DNA from: Rhodospirillales bacterium
Lineage (GTDB): Bacteria > Pseudomonadota > Alphaproteobacteria > Acetobacterales > Acetobacteraceae
Direction of reading: 5' to 3'
NCBI GenBank assembly: GCA_028869595.1
Contig: JAGWRU010000209.1
Coordinates: 1 to 47,151, forward strand
DNA length: 47,151 bases
This document shows, in pieces, positions 8,433-16,359 of the stretch. Positions within the stretch are counted from its first letter, which is position 1. The number at the start of each line of letters is the position of its first letter. The translations under genes were made by a program, and so were the position numbers. The notes under the pieces are model-generated. The model was given only the letters and a program-made list of their open reading frames with translations, was not told the origin of the DNA and searched no databases.

Positions 8433-8460
8433 AGTATAGCAGCCTGTAGGATCATGTAAG
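8433..8460 (-). promoter_or_regulatory. Possible promoter of the lacI-type gene
   Basis: Read on the minus strand, CTTACA (8460-8455) and TATACT (8438-8433) are separated by 16 bp. TATACT is a strong -10 match. Transcription would begin at or within two bases of the ATG at 8426. Operator 1 lies just upstream of the -35. Confidence 0.45.
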
Positions 8461-8465
8461 CGGGA

Positions 8466-8483
8466 TGCGCAAACATTTGCGCA
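8466..8483. promoter_or_regulatory. LacI-type operator 1
   Basis: TGCGCAAACATTTGCGCA has perfect 8-bp inverted arms (TGCGCAAA / TTTGCGCA) around a CA centre, the usual size and composition for a LacI/GalR-family site. It lies between the regulator and the monooxygenase operon, just upstream of the regulator's -35. Its centre is about 119 bp from operator 2. Confidence 0.7.
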
Positions 8484-8541
8484 AATTATTGCGGCGCAGC
8501 GTAAAATAAGACGCTGACATTTCCGCATTCGTAAAAATTCC

Positions 8542-8571
8542 TTGACTCTGGGCTTTTATTTTTCGCATACA
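8542..8571 (+). promoter_or_regulatory. Promoter of the flavin monooxygenase operon
   Basis: TTGACT at 8542-8547 and CATACA at 8566-8571 have an 18-bp spacer inside an AT-rich stretch. The predicted start of transcription falls near 8578, a few bases before operator 2, which would let a bound LacI-type protein block initiation. Confidence 0.5.
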
Positions 8572-8584
8572 TCGCGCAAGGAAA

Positions 8585-8600
8585 TGCGCAAACGTTTGTC
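8585..8600. promoter_or_regulatory. LacI-type operator 2
   Basis: TGCGCAAACGTTTGTC contains the perfect palindrome CAAACGTTTG (8589-8598) with the central CG typical of LacI/GalR operators. It shares the TGCGCAAAC half with operator 1. It sits just downstream of the proposed -10, as expected for a repressor site. Confidence 0.7.
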
Positions 8601-8641
8601 TTAACGGCATGCGGCGCGGCAAAAATCGAGGAGGAGCGCCG

Positions 8642-10021
8642 ATGGCCGGCACGACGCGCGACATGAAAATGGTGGGGTTTCTGCAGGCGCAGAACTGCTC
8701 CATCGCGCCGGGTTCCTGGCGTCATCCCGCCGGTGCCGTCGACTTCACGACACCGGAATATTTCCAGCGCCTGGGCCGGGTGATGGAAGAAGCGAAATTC
8801 CACCTCGCCTTCTTCGACGACCGCCTTGCGCTGCCCGACATCTTCAACAGCGATTATCGCGATGCGGTGGCGAACGGCGTGCGTGTGGTAAAAATGGATC
8901 CGGTCTCCATCATCACGATGATCGGTGCCGTGACGACGCGCCTCGGCCTCGGCATCACCTATTCGACGACGTATTACGAGCCGTTTCACGTCGCTCGCCT
9001 CTTCGCCACGCTCGATCTGATGACCAAGGGACGGGCTGCCTGGAACGTCGTGACGTCGCTGAATAATTCCGAGGCGGAGAATTTTGGTCGAACCGAACAC
9101 CTGGCGCATGACCTGCGCTACGACCGTGCCGACGAATTCATGGAAGTGGTGCTCGGTCTTTGGGGCAGTTGGGAAGACGATGCACTGATCGTCGATAAGA
9201 CGACCGGAAGATTTGCCGATCCCGATAAAGTGCATGCCCTGAACCATCGGGGAAAATACTTCGCGTCCAAGGGGCCGTTGCCCGTACCGCGCTCTCCACA
9301 AGGCCATCCGGTGCTGATCCAGGCGGGTCAGAGCGGGCGAGGCCGCAGCTTTGCCGGACGCTGGGGAGAAGTGATCTTTGTCGTCTACCCCAATCTCGCC
9401 GCTGGAAAAAAGCAATATTCCGACGTGAAGGCAGCAGTCGCGGCGGCAGGACGAAATCCTGACGATGTGGCGATCTGCCCAGCCTGTTACGTGTGCGTGG
9501 CCGACAGCCAGGCCGCGGCGGAAGAGAAACGGGAATATATTCGCAACCTGGCAAAGCCCATCGACGCGGTCGTCCTACTTTCCGAAGCGCTGAATTTCGA
9601 CTTCGGCAGCAAGGACATGGACAGCGAATTCACCGATGACGAATTGCGCCGCCTATCCTGGAGCGGCTTTCGCGAGCGCGTCGTTTCCTTAAGTGGCAAG
9701 CCCAATCCAACCGTGCGCGATTTCGTGCACTACTCAGGACGCGGCACGATCGGCGAATTTCCCATCTTCTGCGGCACGCCCCATGCAGTTGCTGATCAGA
9801 TGGAAGAATGGTTCACCGCCCGAGCCTGCGACGGGTTCGTGCTTGCCGCGACGCACACCCCCGGTGCGTTCGAGGATTTTGCCCGGTATGTGGTACCAGA
9901 ACTACAAAGGCGTGGCCTATATCATCGCGATTACGCAGGCACGACGCTGCGCGAAAATCTGGGCTTGAAACGCCCTTCAGCCAGTGATTGGCGCGTGCCG
10001 CATCTGCGCGAAGTATCCTGA
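8642..10021 (+). CDS. NtaA/SnaA/DszA-family FMN-dependent monooxygenase
   Basis: This 459-residue luciferase-like monooxygenase uses FMNH2 supplied by a separate reductase and oxygen to oxidise a small organic substrate. The N-terminal MVGFLQAQNCS block, TTRLGLGITYSTTYYEPFHVARLFATLD-like barrel strands, GRAAWNVVTS, the RYDRADEF motif and QAGQSGRGRSFAGRWGE are characteristic of the nitrilotriacetate/dibenzothiophene-sulfone monooxygenase group. GAGGAGGAG at 8628-8636, 5 bases before the ATG at 8642, fixes the start. An ATG at 8609 in the same frame lacks such a site. The next gene, 1 bp away, encodes the flavin reductase. Substrate unknown. Confidence 0.88.
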   Translation: MAGTTRDMKMVGFLQAQNCSIAPGSWRHPAGAVDFTTPEYFQRLGRVMEEAKFHLAFFDDRLALPDIFNSDYRDAVANGVRVVKMDPVSIITMIGAVTTRLGLGITYSTTYYEPFHVARLFATLDLMTKGRAAWNVVTSLNNSEAENFGRTEHLAHDLRYDRADEFMEVVLGLWGSWEDDALIVDKTTGRFADPDKVHALNHRGKYFASKGPLPVPRSPQGHPVLIQAGQSGRGRSFAGRWGEVIFVVYPNLAAGKKQYSDVKAAVAAAGRNPDDVAICPACYVCVADSQAAAEEKREYIRNLAKPIDAVVLLSEALNFDFGSKDMDSEFTDDELRRLSWSGFRERVVSLSGKPNPTVRDFVHYSGRGTIGEFPIFCGTPHAVADQMEEWFTARACDGFVLAATHTPGAFEDFARYVVPELQRRGLYHRDYAGTTLRENLGLKRPSASDWRVPHLREVS

Positions 10022-10022
10022 G

Positions 10023-10526
10023 ATGGCGCCGTTGGAAGGCATCGATCCAACGGAATTCCGTGCCTGTATGGCCTTGGTTCCGAACGCTGTCGCCATCATT
10101 ACCTGCGGAACCCCCGGTGCGCGAACCGGGCTCACGGCAACCGCACTTTGCTCGCTGACCGATATGCCGCCCATGCTGCTTGCATGTGTGAATGCCAACG
10201 CCAGCGCACACGCGGTCATTCGCAGCACGGGCTGCTTTGCGGCGAATATCGTTGCCGACCGGCACACTGAACTGGCGCAGCGCTTTGCAGGCCGCACCGG
10301 CATCGATGGAGAGCAGCGCTTTACGTACTCTGGGTGGGCAGCCCTGAAAACCGGTGCACCAGTTCTAGATGGTGCAATCGCTAGCTTCGATTGTGTTCTG
10401 GAAGCCGAGCATCGGCACGCGAGCCATTCCATCTTCATCGGCCGCGTCGTGGCGGCGGTGCAATGCTCCGAGGCAGAACCGCTGCTGTATCGCAACGGGC
10501 AATTCGGATGCTTCGCAGCTTCGTGA
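10023..10526 (+). CDS. Flavin reductase-like (FMN-binding split barrel) protein
   Basis: This 167-residue protein of the flavin-reductase-like domain family (HpaC/NtaB/RutF type) reduces FMN with NAD(P)H for the adjacent monooxygenase. Family features visible are VAIITCGTPGARTGLTAT, SLTDMPPMLLACVN, the GCFAANIV block and a final DCVLEAEH / FIGRVVA strand pair. The start at 10023 is one base after the monooxygenase stop. An earlier in-frame start (9984) would overlap that gene by about 38 bases. Together with the preceding gene it forms a classical two-component monooxygenase. Confidence 0.85.
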   Translation: MAPLEGIDPTEFRACMALVPNAVAIITCGTPGARTGLTATALCSLTDMPPMLLACVNANASAHAVIRSTGCFAANIVADRHTELAQRFAGRTGIDGEQRFTYSGWAALKTGAPVLDGAIASFDCVLEAEHRHASHSIFIGRVVAAVQCSEAEPLLYRNGQFGCFAAS

Positions 10527-10542
10527 CAGGAGAAAAAAGACC

Positions 10543-11904
10543 TTGAACGAATATCGCATGCTCTCGACCAGCGGCATTCTCGGGTACGGATATGCCGAGG
10601 AATCGTTACGTATCGGCATGAGCTGGAACCCGCACGTCATCGGCTGCGATGGCGGCAGTACCGATCCAGGACCGTACTATCTGGGATCAGGAAAGTCCTT
10701 CACATCCCGCCTTTCGGTGAAGCGCGATCTACGCCTGATGCTGCAAGCCGCAGTTGCAGCGAAGATCCCCTGCATCATCGGCACGTCGGGCGGTTCCGGA
10801 GGAGAGCCGCATTTGCAGGATACCGCAGCCCTGGTGCGCGAAATCGCCCGCGAAGACGGACTGAGTTTCCCGATGGCTTTGATCCATTCGGAGCAAGATA
10901 AGGCCTCGTTGATCGCGCGCGTCGAACGCGGTGCCACCCGTCCGCTGGCGAAGCTTCCGCCTCTCGATCGCGCGACGATCGAACGGGCGGAGCGTATCGT
11001 CGGTATGATGGGGCCAGAGCCGATTGCACGCGCACTCGATCAGGGCGCGCAGGTTATTCTGGCAGGTCGGAGCAGCGATCCCGCGCAATGGGCGGCGCCG
11101 GCGATGCGTGCGGGCATGCCGGCGGCACCCTCGTGGTACGCTGGAAAAATGTTGGAATGCGGGGCAGAGCCGTCGGTTCCCAAGGAGCCAGACAATATTT
11201 TCGTCTGGGTGCGCGATGATCATATCGTCTGCGAGCCCCCCAATCCGATCCGTCGCTCGACGCCGCTGGCCGTGGCAAATTTCGCGCTGCATGAAAACAG
11301 TAGCCCAATCCATCATACGGAGCCGGGCGGTTTGCTGGATACCAGTGAATGCAGGTTCGAGGCGATCAGCGATCGCTCGGTCAAAATCAGCGGCATGACG
11401 TGGCTGGATGCCGCCGAATACACCATCAAGCTGGAGGGCGTGGAGCGTGCGGGCTATCGCACGATCACCATCTGCGGCACGCGCGATCCGGTTCTGATTG
11501 GCCAGATCGACGATTATCTGTCTGTCCACCGAGAGAAAGTAGCTGCCAAGGCGGCGTCTTTCGGCGTACCGCCGTCGGATTATACGATGGTAGTGCGCAC
11601 CTACGGCAAAGACGGCGTGATGGCGGGATGGGAACCGGAAAGGACGATCCGCGCGCACGAGCTGGGCTTTATCATCGAGGTCGTCGGTAAAACACAGGAC
11701 ATCGCCAACGCGGTGCTGGCGATGGCCCGCACGTCGATGCTGCATGCCGATTTTCCCGGGCGTCTATGCCGGGAAGGAAACATGGCGTTCCCCTTCAGCC
11801 CCTCGGATATCGAGATGGGACCACTGTTTCGCTTCAGTATTTTCCATGTCGTGACACCGAATGATCCCTTTGAAATGTTTCCAATCGAACACGAGGCGGT
11901 GTGA
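10543..11904 (+). CDS. AtuA-like (acyclic terpene utilization, DUF1446) protein
   Basis: This 453-residue protein belongs to the DUF1446/AtuA family, named for a gene needed for citronellol/geraniol degradation in Pseudomonas; its biochemical role is still unclear. Conserved blocks are LSTSGILGYGYAEES at the N-terminus, DGGSTDPGPYYLGSG, GTSGGSGGEPHL, LAGRSSDPAQWA and the C-terminal VRTYGKDGVMAGWEP. The start is read as TTG at 10543: it gives the family's N-terminus, and ACAGGAG lies 10 bases upstream. The first ATG at 10558 would drop five residues. The DUF4387 protein that follows 4 bp later is often the C-terminal part or partner of this family. Confidence 0.82.
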   Translation: MNEYRMLSTSGILGYGYAEESLRIGMSWNPHVIGCDGGSTDPGPYYLGSGKSFTSRLSVKRDLRLMLQAAVAAKIPCIIGTSGGSGGEPHLQDTAALVREIAREDGLSFPMALIHSEQDKASLIARVERGATRPLAKLPPLDRATIERAERIVGMMGPEPIARALDQGAQVILAGRSSDPAQWAAPAMRAGMPAAPSWYAGKMLECGAEPSVPKEPDNIFVWVRDDHIVCEPPNPIRRSTPLAVANFALHENSSPIHHTEPGGLLDTSECRFEAISDRSVKISGMTWLDAAEYTIKLEGVERAGYRTITICGTRDPVLIGQIDDYLSVHREKVAAKAASFGVPPSDYTMVVRTYGKDGVMAGWEPERTIRAHELGFIIEVVGKTQDIANAVLAMARTSMLHADFPGRLCREGNMAFPFSPSDIEMGPLFRFSIFHVVTPNDPFEMFPIEHEAV

Positions 11905-11908
11905 TCCG

Positions 11909-12235
11909 ATGGCCCGTATCCGCGATATCGCACAAGTCTGCAAAAGCAAGAATGCCGGCCCATTCATGGTGACGATCGACGTCCTTTTTGAAGATCACGA
12001 CCTTTATCGGCAGGTGAAGGCAACCGGCGTTCTGAACGCTGGATTGTTCGCCCGCCTTTATGGCGTGAATGAAGCGGATGTTTTGTTCACTCCATACGAC
12101 ACCGCCGCAGCATTCAAAGCCACGCTGCCGCGGCTGGTACCGGCTGGCGATATCGGTGACACCGATGTGTATGGCGCACAGCAGCATGCGCCGCTCCTGG
12201 ATGTCGAAGTGCCGGTAAATCTCCAGCCGCGCTGA
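11909..12235 (+). CDS. DUF4387 domain protein, partner of the AtuA-like protein
   Basis: This 108-residue protein matches DUF4387 by its start (ARIRDIAQVCKSKNAGPFMVT), IDVLFEDHDLYRQV, and the DTDVYGAQQHAPLLDVEVP end. The family has no assigned function and usually accompanies AtuA-like proteins, either fused or adjacent, so it is probably a small subunit of the same enzyme. It starts 4 bp after the AtuA-like gene and is followed by a 70-bp gap to the transporter gene. Confidence 0.8.
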   Translation: MARIRDIAQVCKSKNAGPFMVTIDVLFEDHDLYRQVKATGVLNAGLFARLYGVNEADVLFTPYDTAAAFKATLPRLVPAGDIGDTDVYGAQQHAPLLDVEVPVNLQPR

Positions 12236-12305
12236 AGCGTTCGTCTGCTCTGCGTCAACAAACAAATACGAACAGGCCGGAAAGGCCAAAACCGGAGGAA
12301 AATTC

Positions 12306-13655
12306 ATGGATGCGATGACGACATCGATCGGCCGCAGGTTGGATAGCCTGCCGCAGAGCGGATTTCATCGACGCATGCTGTTCCTGATCGGTGCAGGAAT
12401 GTTCTTCGATGGCTTCGACATTTATCTGGCAGCAACAGTGCTGGGTGCGCTTGTCCGAAACGGCATGTCGTCGGTTGCAACCAATGCCTGGTTTATTTCT
12501 GCAACCTTCGCCGGCATGACTGTCGGGGCATGGATGTCGGGCATTCTGGGCGATCGCCTGGGCCGGCGGTTTTCCTATCAGTTCAATCTCGCGATTTTCG
12601 GCGCCGCATCGCTGTGCGCGGCATTTGCCCCGAGCATCCAGTGGCTGACTGGTCTGCGCTTTGTCATGGGGCTTGGGCTGGGCGCAGAGATCGTGGTCGG
12701 ATATGGCACATTGGCCGAATTCATGCCGCCTGCGTTGCGTGGACGGTATGCAGCGCTGTTGAATTTCTTTACCAACTCGGCGCTGATGGTGGCGACTTTC
12801 GGTGGATTTCTGATCATTCCCTATCTCGGTTGGCGCTGGATGTTCGTCATTGCGGGAATCGGTGCCGGCATCGTCTGGCTGTTGCGTAAAAATATGCCCG
12901 AATCACCGCGTTGGCTGGAATCGAAAGGGCGTATCGCGGAAGCCGATGCCGTCACGCGCGATATCGAGCAGGAAGTATATGGCGGCCAGACCGTATCGCC
13001 TGCCGTGCCCTTCGCCAATTCGGTGCCTTTGTCGCAACCGCAGCGCGGCTCGCTTGGGGAGCTGTTCAAGGGGCGCATGCTGGCGCGCACATTTACTGGA
13101 ATCGTCATCAACGTGATCAATAACCTGATCACGCACGGATTCATCATCTGGATGCCGAGCTTCTTCATCGCGCAAGGCCTGACCGTTACGCGATCGCTGG
13201 GATTCACGGCGGTGATGACGCTGGGTGCGCCGGTTGGCTCCTTGCTTGGTTATGTGTTTGCCGAGAGTCTGGGGCGTAAACGCGGCACAGTGGTATTTTC
13301 CTTCGTCGCCTTTGCCTTGGGATTGCTGTATCCGCATGCTCATACGCCAGTTGCCATCATGTCGCTCGGCTTCTGTATGGTGGCGGTGATCTTCCTGCTT
13401 GGGGCGTTGAGCATCTCGGCCTATGTGCCGGAGCTTTTTCCGACCGAGATTCGTCTACGTGGCGTTGGGCTGTGCAGTACGGCGGGGCGGCTTGCGAATA
13501 TCGGAATTCCCTTTCTGGTTGCGGCACTTTACGGGTTCGGCGGCATTTCCGCCGTTCTGTCGCTGATTTCCGCAGGGTTGCTGGTGCAGGGTCTGGTCGT
13601 TGGCTTCGTCGGGATCGAGACGCGGGGTCTCGCGCTGGAAGATGTGAACGCATAG
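12306..13655 (+). CDS. MFS transporter, sugar-porter/aromatic acid symporter type
   Basis: This 449-residue inner-membrane carrier has about 12 transmembrane helices. It shows the TM1 motif FFDGFDIYLAA with the charged DGFD typical of organic-acid symporters, the TM2-3 loop GDRLGRRFS, the ESPRWLESKGR block after TM6 and PELFPTEIRLRGVG before TM11. It probably imports the substrate of the flavin monooxygenase operon. The start is supported by GGAGGAAAA about 6 bases before the ATG. It is the last gene of the run, and a weak hairpin follows its stop. Which organic acid or sugar it carries is not visible. Confidence 0.88.
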   Translation: MDAMTTSIGRRLDSLPQSGFHRRMLFLIGAGMFFDGFDIYLAATVLGALVRNGMSSVATNAWFISATFAGMTVGAWMSGILGDRLGRRFSYQFNLAIFGAASLCAAFAPSIQWLTGLRFVMGLGLGAEIVVGYGTLAEFMPPALRGRYAALLNFFTNSALMVATFGGFLIIPYLGWRWMFVIAGIGAGIVWLLRKNMPESPRWLESKGRIAEADAVTRDIEQEVYGGQTVSPAVPFANSVPLSQPQRGSLGELFKGRMLARTFTGIVINVINNLITHGFIIWMPSFFIAQGLTVTRSLGFTAVMTLGAPVGSLLGYVFAESLGRKRGTVVFSFVAFALGLLYPHAHTPVAIMSLGFCMVAVIFLLGALSISAYVPELFPTEIRLRGVGLCSTAGRLANIGIPFLVAALYGFGGISAVLSLISAGLLVQGLVVGFVGIETRGLALEDVNA

Positions 13656-13660
13656 AATAT

Positions 13661-13694
13661 GATGGGGGCTTGGCACGATGGCCGGGTCCCCATC
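13661..13694 (+). terminator. Possible weak transcription terminator after the MFS gene
   Basis: GATGGGG (13661-13667) can pair with CCCCATC (13688-13694) across a 20-base loop, 5 bases after the stop codon. It lacks a proper T tract, with only scattered Ts after it, so termination is doubtful. Confidence 0.3.
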
Positions 13695-13761
13695 CACCAT
13701 TCCTTAATCTTCGTCTCGCATCCTGGGCTACGCCGCACGGGACAAGACGGAGTACAGGCGC

Positions 13762-14133
13762 ATGAGCAGCGAGCAGGCCGACGATCTGCGCCTCCCCCTT
13801 CCCACGACAGCCGCTCTGCCCACCATCCTGCGCGAGGCTGCCACGCGTCTTCCTTTCGCGGCTGTTTCTCCCGCTCCTCGATCCGGGGATACGGTCGATC
13901 TCGTCGCGCTGCTGGCTGCCGGGCGGGACGCGCCCGATCTCGCGCGGCTCGGCCCCGCCTTGGCCGCGGCCCTCGTGCCGCTGCGCGGGGCGGGCGGGAA
14001 TGCCGCGGATCAGGCCGCGGCAGGCGCGGCGCTGGCGGAGGCGCGGCTCGGCCCCCCCGATCTGGTCCGGCCCGATCCGGCGCGATCCCAAACGATCGCG
14101 GAAGCGTGTTCCCGCCGGCCGTCAGGCTCTTGA
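13762..14133 (+). CDS. Hypothetical 123-residue Ala/Leu-rich protein, doubtful
   Basis: I do not recognise this protein. It is rich in Ala, Leu, Pro and Arg with no membrane segment or motif. Codon third positions are mostly G or C, as in real genes of this genome, and it fills an otherwise empty gap on the same strand as its neighbours. No clear ribosome-binding site precedes the ATG, and other long frames overlap it on both strands. It may be a chance frame in GC-rich DNA. If it is not real, 13656-14203 is empty apart from the weak hairpin at 13661-13694 and the promoter upstream of 14204. Confidence 0.35.
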   Translation: MSSEQADDLRLPLPTTAALPTILREAATRLPFAAVSPAPRSGDTVDLVALLAAGRDAPDLARLGPALAAALVPLRGAGGNAADQAAAGAALAEARLGPPDLVRPDPARSQTIAEACSRRPSGS

Positions 14134-14162
14134 TCCTTGTCAAACCCCCGGGGGATGCTTGC

Positions 14163-14171
14163 TGCTACACT
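14163..14171 (+). promoter_or_regulatory. Extended -10 promoter element before the DoxX-like gene
   Basis: TGCTACACT is a TGn-extended -10 hexamer (TACACT). No -35 lies at normal distance: TTGTCA at 14137-14142 is 23 bp away, which fits an extended -10 promoter that needs no good -35. The start of transcription would be near 14178. Confidence 0.35.
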
Positions 14172-14203
14172 ACCCTGCACAACCGCATTGCGGGAGTGCC
14201 TCG

Positions 14204-15130
14204 ATGCCAATGCAAACCCTGCTCGCCCCCTTCAACCTGACCGGAGAGGATGTCGCCGTCGCCCGATCGCCTCGGGCGGGTGCGTTCGACTGGTTGCGCA
14301 TCGCCTTCGGGCTGATCCTGGTCTACGATTCCTGGACGTCGCTATCGGTCGCCGACAAGACCGAGTTCGCCCATCTGATGGGCCTGCCGATGTCTTCGGG
14401 CCTGCTCCATCTGACGGTGATTGCGCTGACCTTCCTCAAGATCGCGCTCGCCGCCGCGCTGCTGACCGGGCGCGGATTGAAAGTGATGGGCTGGGTCGGT
14501 GTCGGCATGAGTCTGGCGATCTGGATCGTGGTGCAGCATGGCGGCGATTTCGGTCCCGACGGCACCGACCCCGGTGCCGGGGCTGCCTATCTGGTCGCCT
14601 TCCTGTTCGTACTGGCTGCCGAGCGCGCCAAGGATGTGGACATCGCGCATAACGAAACCTTCAGCCTCGCCCGCGTCGCCTTCGGCATGCTCTGGGCGTA
14701 CGATGCGCTGTATAAATTCCAGCCTTATTTCCTCACCCATTACCTCGATTTCCTGACTGCAGCGAAAGCCGATGCCGGGGGCGGGCTGCAAGCCGGGTAC
14801 GATCAGCTCTGGATCGCGATCAGCCTGCTGGTCGGTCCGGGGGTGATGGCCTGGATCGTCGCGATGTTCGAAGCGGTCACCGCGATCGGCCTGCTGGCCG
14901 GCCATCGCAGCCTGCGCGCCCTGGCGCCGATCGGCTTCGCGCTGGCCTTCGTGATCTGGAGCGTGCCGGAGGAGTTCGGCGGCCCCTTCCATCTCGGCGT
15001 GGGCGGCGGGCCGACGCATATGTTCGGCACGGCGATCATCTACATGCTGTGCATGGGCTATGTGATGATGGTCTACAGCCCGCGCGACCTGTTCGGCTTC
15101 GCGCCACGACGCCATCCCCTGGCAAGCTGA
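14204..15130 (+). CDS. DoxX/DoxD-like polytopic membrane protein with internal duplication
   Basis: This 308-residue membrane protein has about eight hydrophobic helices. It falls into two similar halves. Each begins with an F-x-(W/A)-(L/A)-R-(I/V)-AFG segment followed by a Y-D motif (LVYDSW / WAYDAL), and each ends with a Gly-rich loop before the last helices (HGGDFGPDGTDPG / FGGPFHLGVGGGP). The second half resembles DoxX/DoxD-type proteins, some of which are thiosulfate:quinone oxidoreductase subunits. The start at 14204 is supported by GGGAG at 14192-14196. The frame is open further upstream, but without a site. It appears to be a single-gene unit, convergent with the broken aldose epimerase. 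Function uncertain. Confidence 0.7.
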   Translation: MPMQTLLAPFNLTGEDVAVARSPRAGAFDWLRIAFGLILVYDSWTSLSVADKTEFAHLMGLPMSSGLLHLTVIALTFLKIALAAALLTGRGLKVMGWVGVGMSLAIWIVVQHGGDFGPDGTDPGAGAAYLVAFLFVLAAERAKDVDIAHNETFSLARVAFGMLWAYDALYKFQPYFLTHYLDFLTAAKADAGGGLQAGYDQLWIAISLLVGPGVMAWIVAMFEAVTAIGLLAGHRSLRALAPIGFALAFVIWSVPEEFGGPFHLGVGGGPTHMFGTAIIYMLCMGYVMMVYSPRDLFGFAPRRHPLAS

Positions 15131-16276
15131 TCAGCGCCGCACGCCGAAGCGATCGATCGTCGTGCTTTGGAAGATTTGGCCCGGCTTCAACGCGGTGGAG
15201 GGGAAGCCGGGTTCGTTCGGGCTGTCGGGGAAATGCTGGGTCTCCAGCGTGACCGCATCGGTCTGCCGGTACAGCCCGCCATAGCCGGCGAACTGCCCGG
15301 CCAGAGCATTGCCGGTATAGACCTGCACGCCGGGCTGGGTGGTCAGGCATTGCAGCGTGCGCCCGCTTTGCGGGTCGTAGATCGTCGCCGCAAGCTGCGG
15401 CTACGACGCATCGCCGCGCTTGTTCAGCACCCAGTTCTCGTCATAGCCATGCGCCCATAGAAGTTGCTGGTTGTCGTCGCGGATGCGCGCGCCGATCCTG
15501 TGCGGCGTACGGAAATCGAAGGGCGTGCCGGCAACCGGGGCGATCTGTCCGGTCGGAATGCCGGTCGCATCGGTCGGCGTGTAGTGATCGGCGTCGATCG
15601 TCAGCATCTCGTTCGCAACCCCGTCCGGCGCACCGACCCCGGCCATGTTGAAATAGGAATGGTTGGTCAGGTTCAGTACCGTGTCCTTGTTGGTGGTGGC
15701 ACGGTAGTCGATGCGGAAGGTGCCGTTGTCTTCCAGCGTGTAGGTGACCGCCAGCTTGACCTCACCGGGAAATCCCGCCTCGCCGTCGGGGCTGGTCAGG
15801 CGCAGCACGGCGCTGACGCTGGGTCCGGAAGTCTTCTGCGGCGCGACCTGCCAGACCTGCTTATCGAAACCGTTCGGCCCGCCATGCAACGTGTTCGGCG
15901 CATTATTGATCGGCAGGGTGTAGGGGTGACCGTCCAGGGTGAAGCGCCCCTTGGCGATACGGTTGGCGTAACGCCCGATCAGCGCCCCGAAGAACGGCCC
16001 GCCGGTGGGCAGCGCCTGTTCGTACTGCGCGAGCGTCGGGTAGCCGAGCACGATATCCGCGCTGTGCCCGTGCCGGTCCGGTGCCAGGATCTGGGTGATC
16101 CGCCCGCCATAGCTGATGAAGCGCACGACCAGCCCGTCGCGCGCGGTCATCGTCGTGATGCTGACCCGCTTGCCATCCTTCGTGGTGCCGAAAGGCGCGG
16201 TGACAAGCGTCGCGGCGACGGCCGGGGCGGATAAGGCCGACAGGGCGACGCATGTCGCTGCAACGACGGATTTCAT
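15131..16276 (-). pseudogene. galM: Aldose 1-epimerase, interrupted by an in-frame TAG
   Basis: This is an exported mutarotase that would interconvert alpha and beta anomers of aldohexoses. A signal peptide (about residues 1-21, ending APAVAA) implies a periplasmic location. Family motifs include GRYANRIAKGRF, LHGGPNGFDK and TNHSYFNMAG with a catalytic His, then YDENWVLN. The frame is then broken by TAG at 15403-15401 (codon 292). The same frame continues for 89 more residues to 15131 and carries the catalytic Glu block (LETQHFPDSPNEPGF). The product stopping at codon 292 would therefore lack the catalytic Glu and should be inactive. A single-base sequencing error would also explain it. The gene follows ccmB by 83 bp. 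Confidence 0.85.
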
Positions 16277-16359
16277 GGCGCGCTCCCTTTGCCGTGGCCG
16301 GGTTTGCCCGGTCTGCGTGCAGCAAAGCGTGACGCCGCGATCCTGGCAAGCGTGGCGGG

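Noticed and set aside
15401-15403. Pyrrolysine or suppressor decoding of the TAG in galM
   Set aside because: No pyrrolysine genes are seen and the position is not one known to need a special residue; mutation or a read error is simpler.
16298-16311. Small CCGGG-TTTG-CCCGG hairpin between ccmB and galM
   Set aside because: A 5-bp stem without a T tract is expected by chance in such GC-rich DNA.
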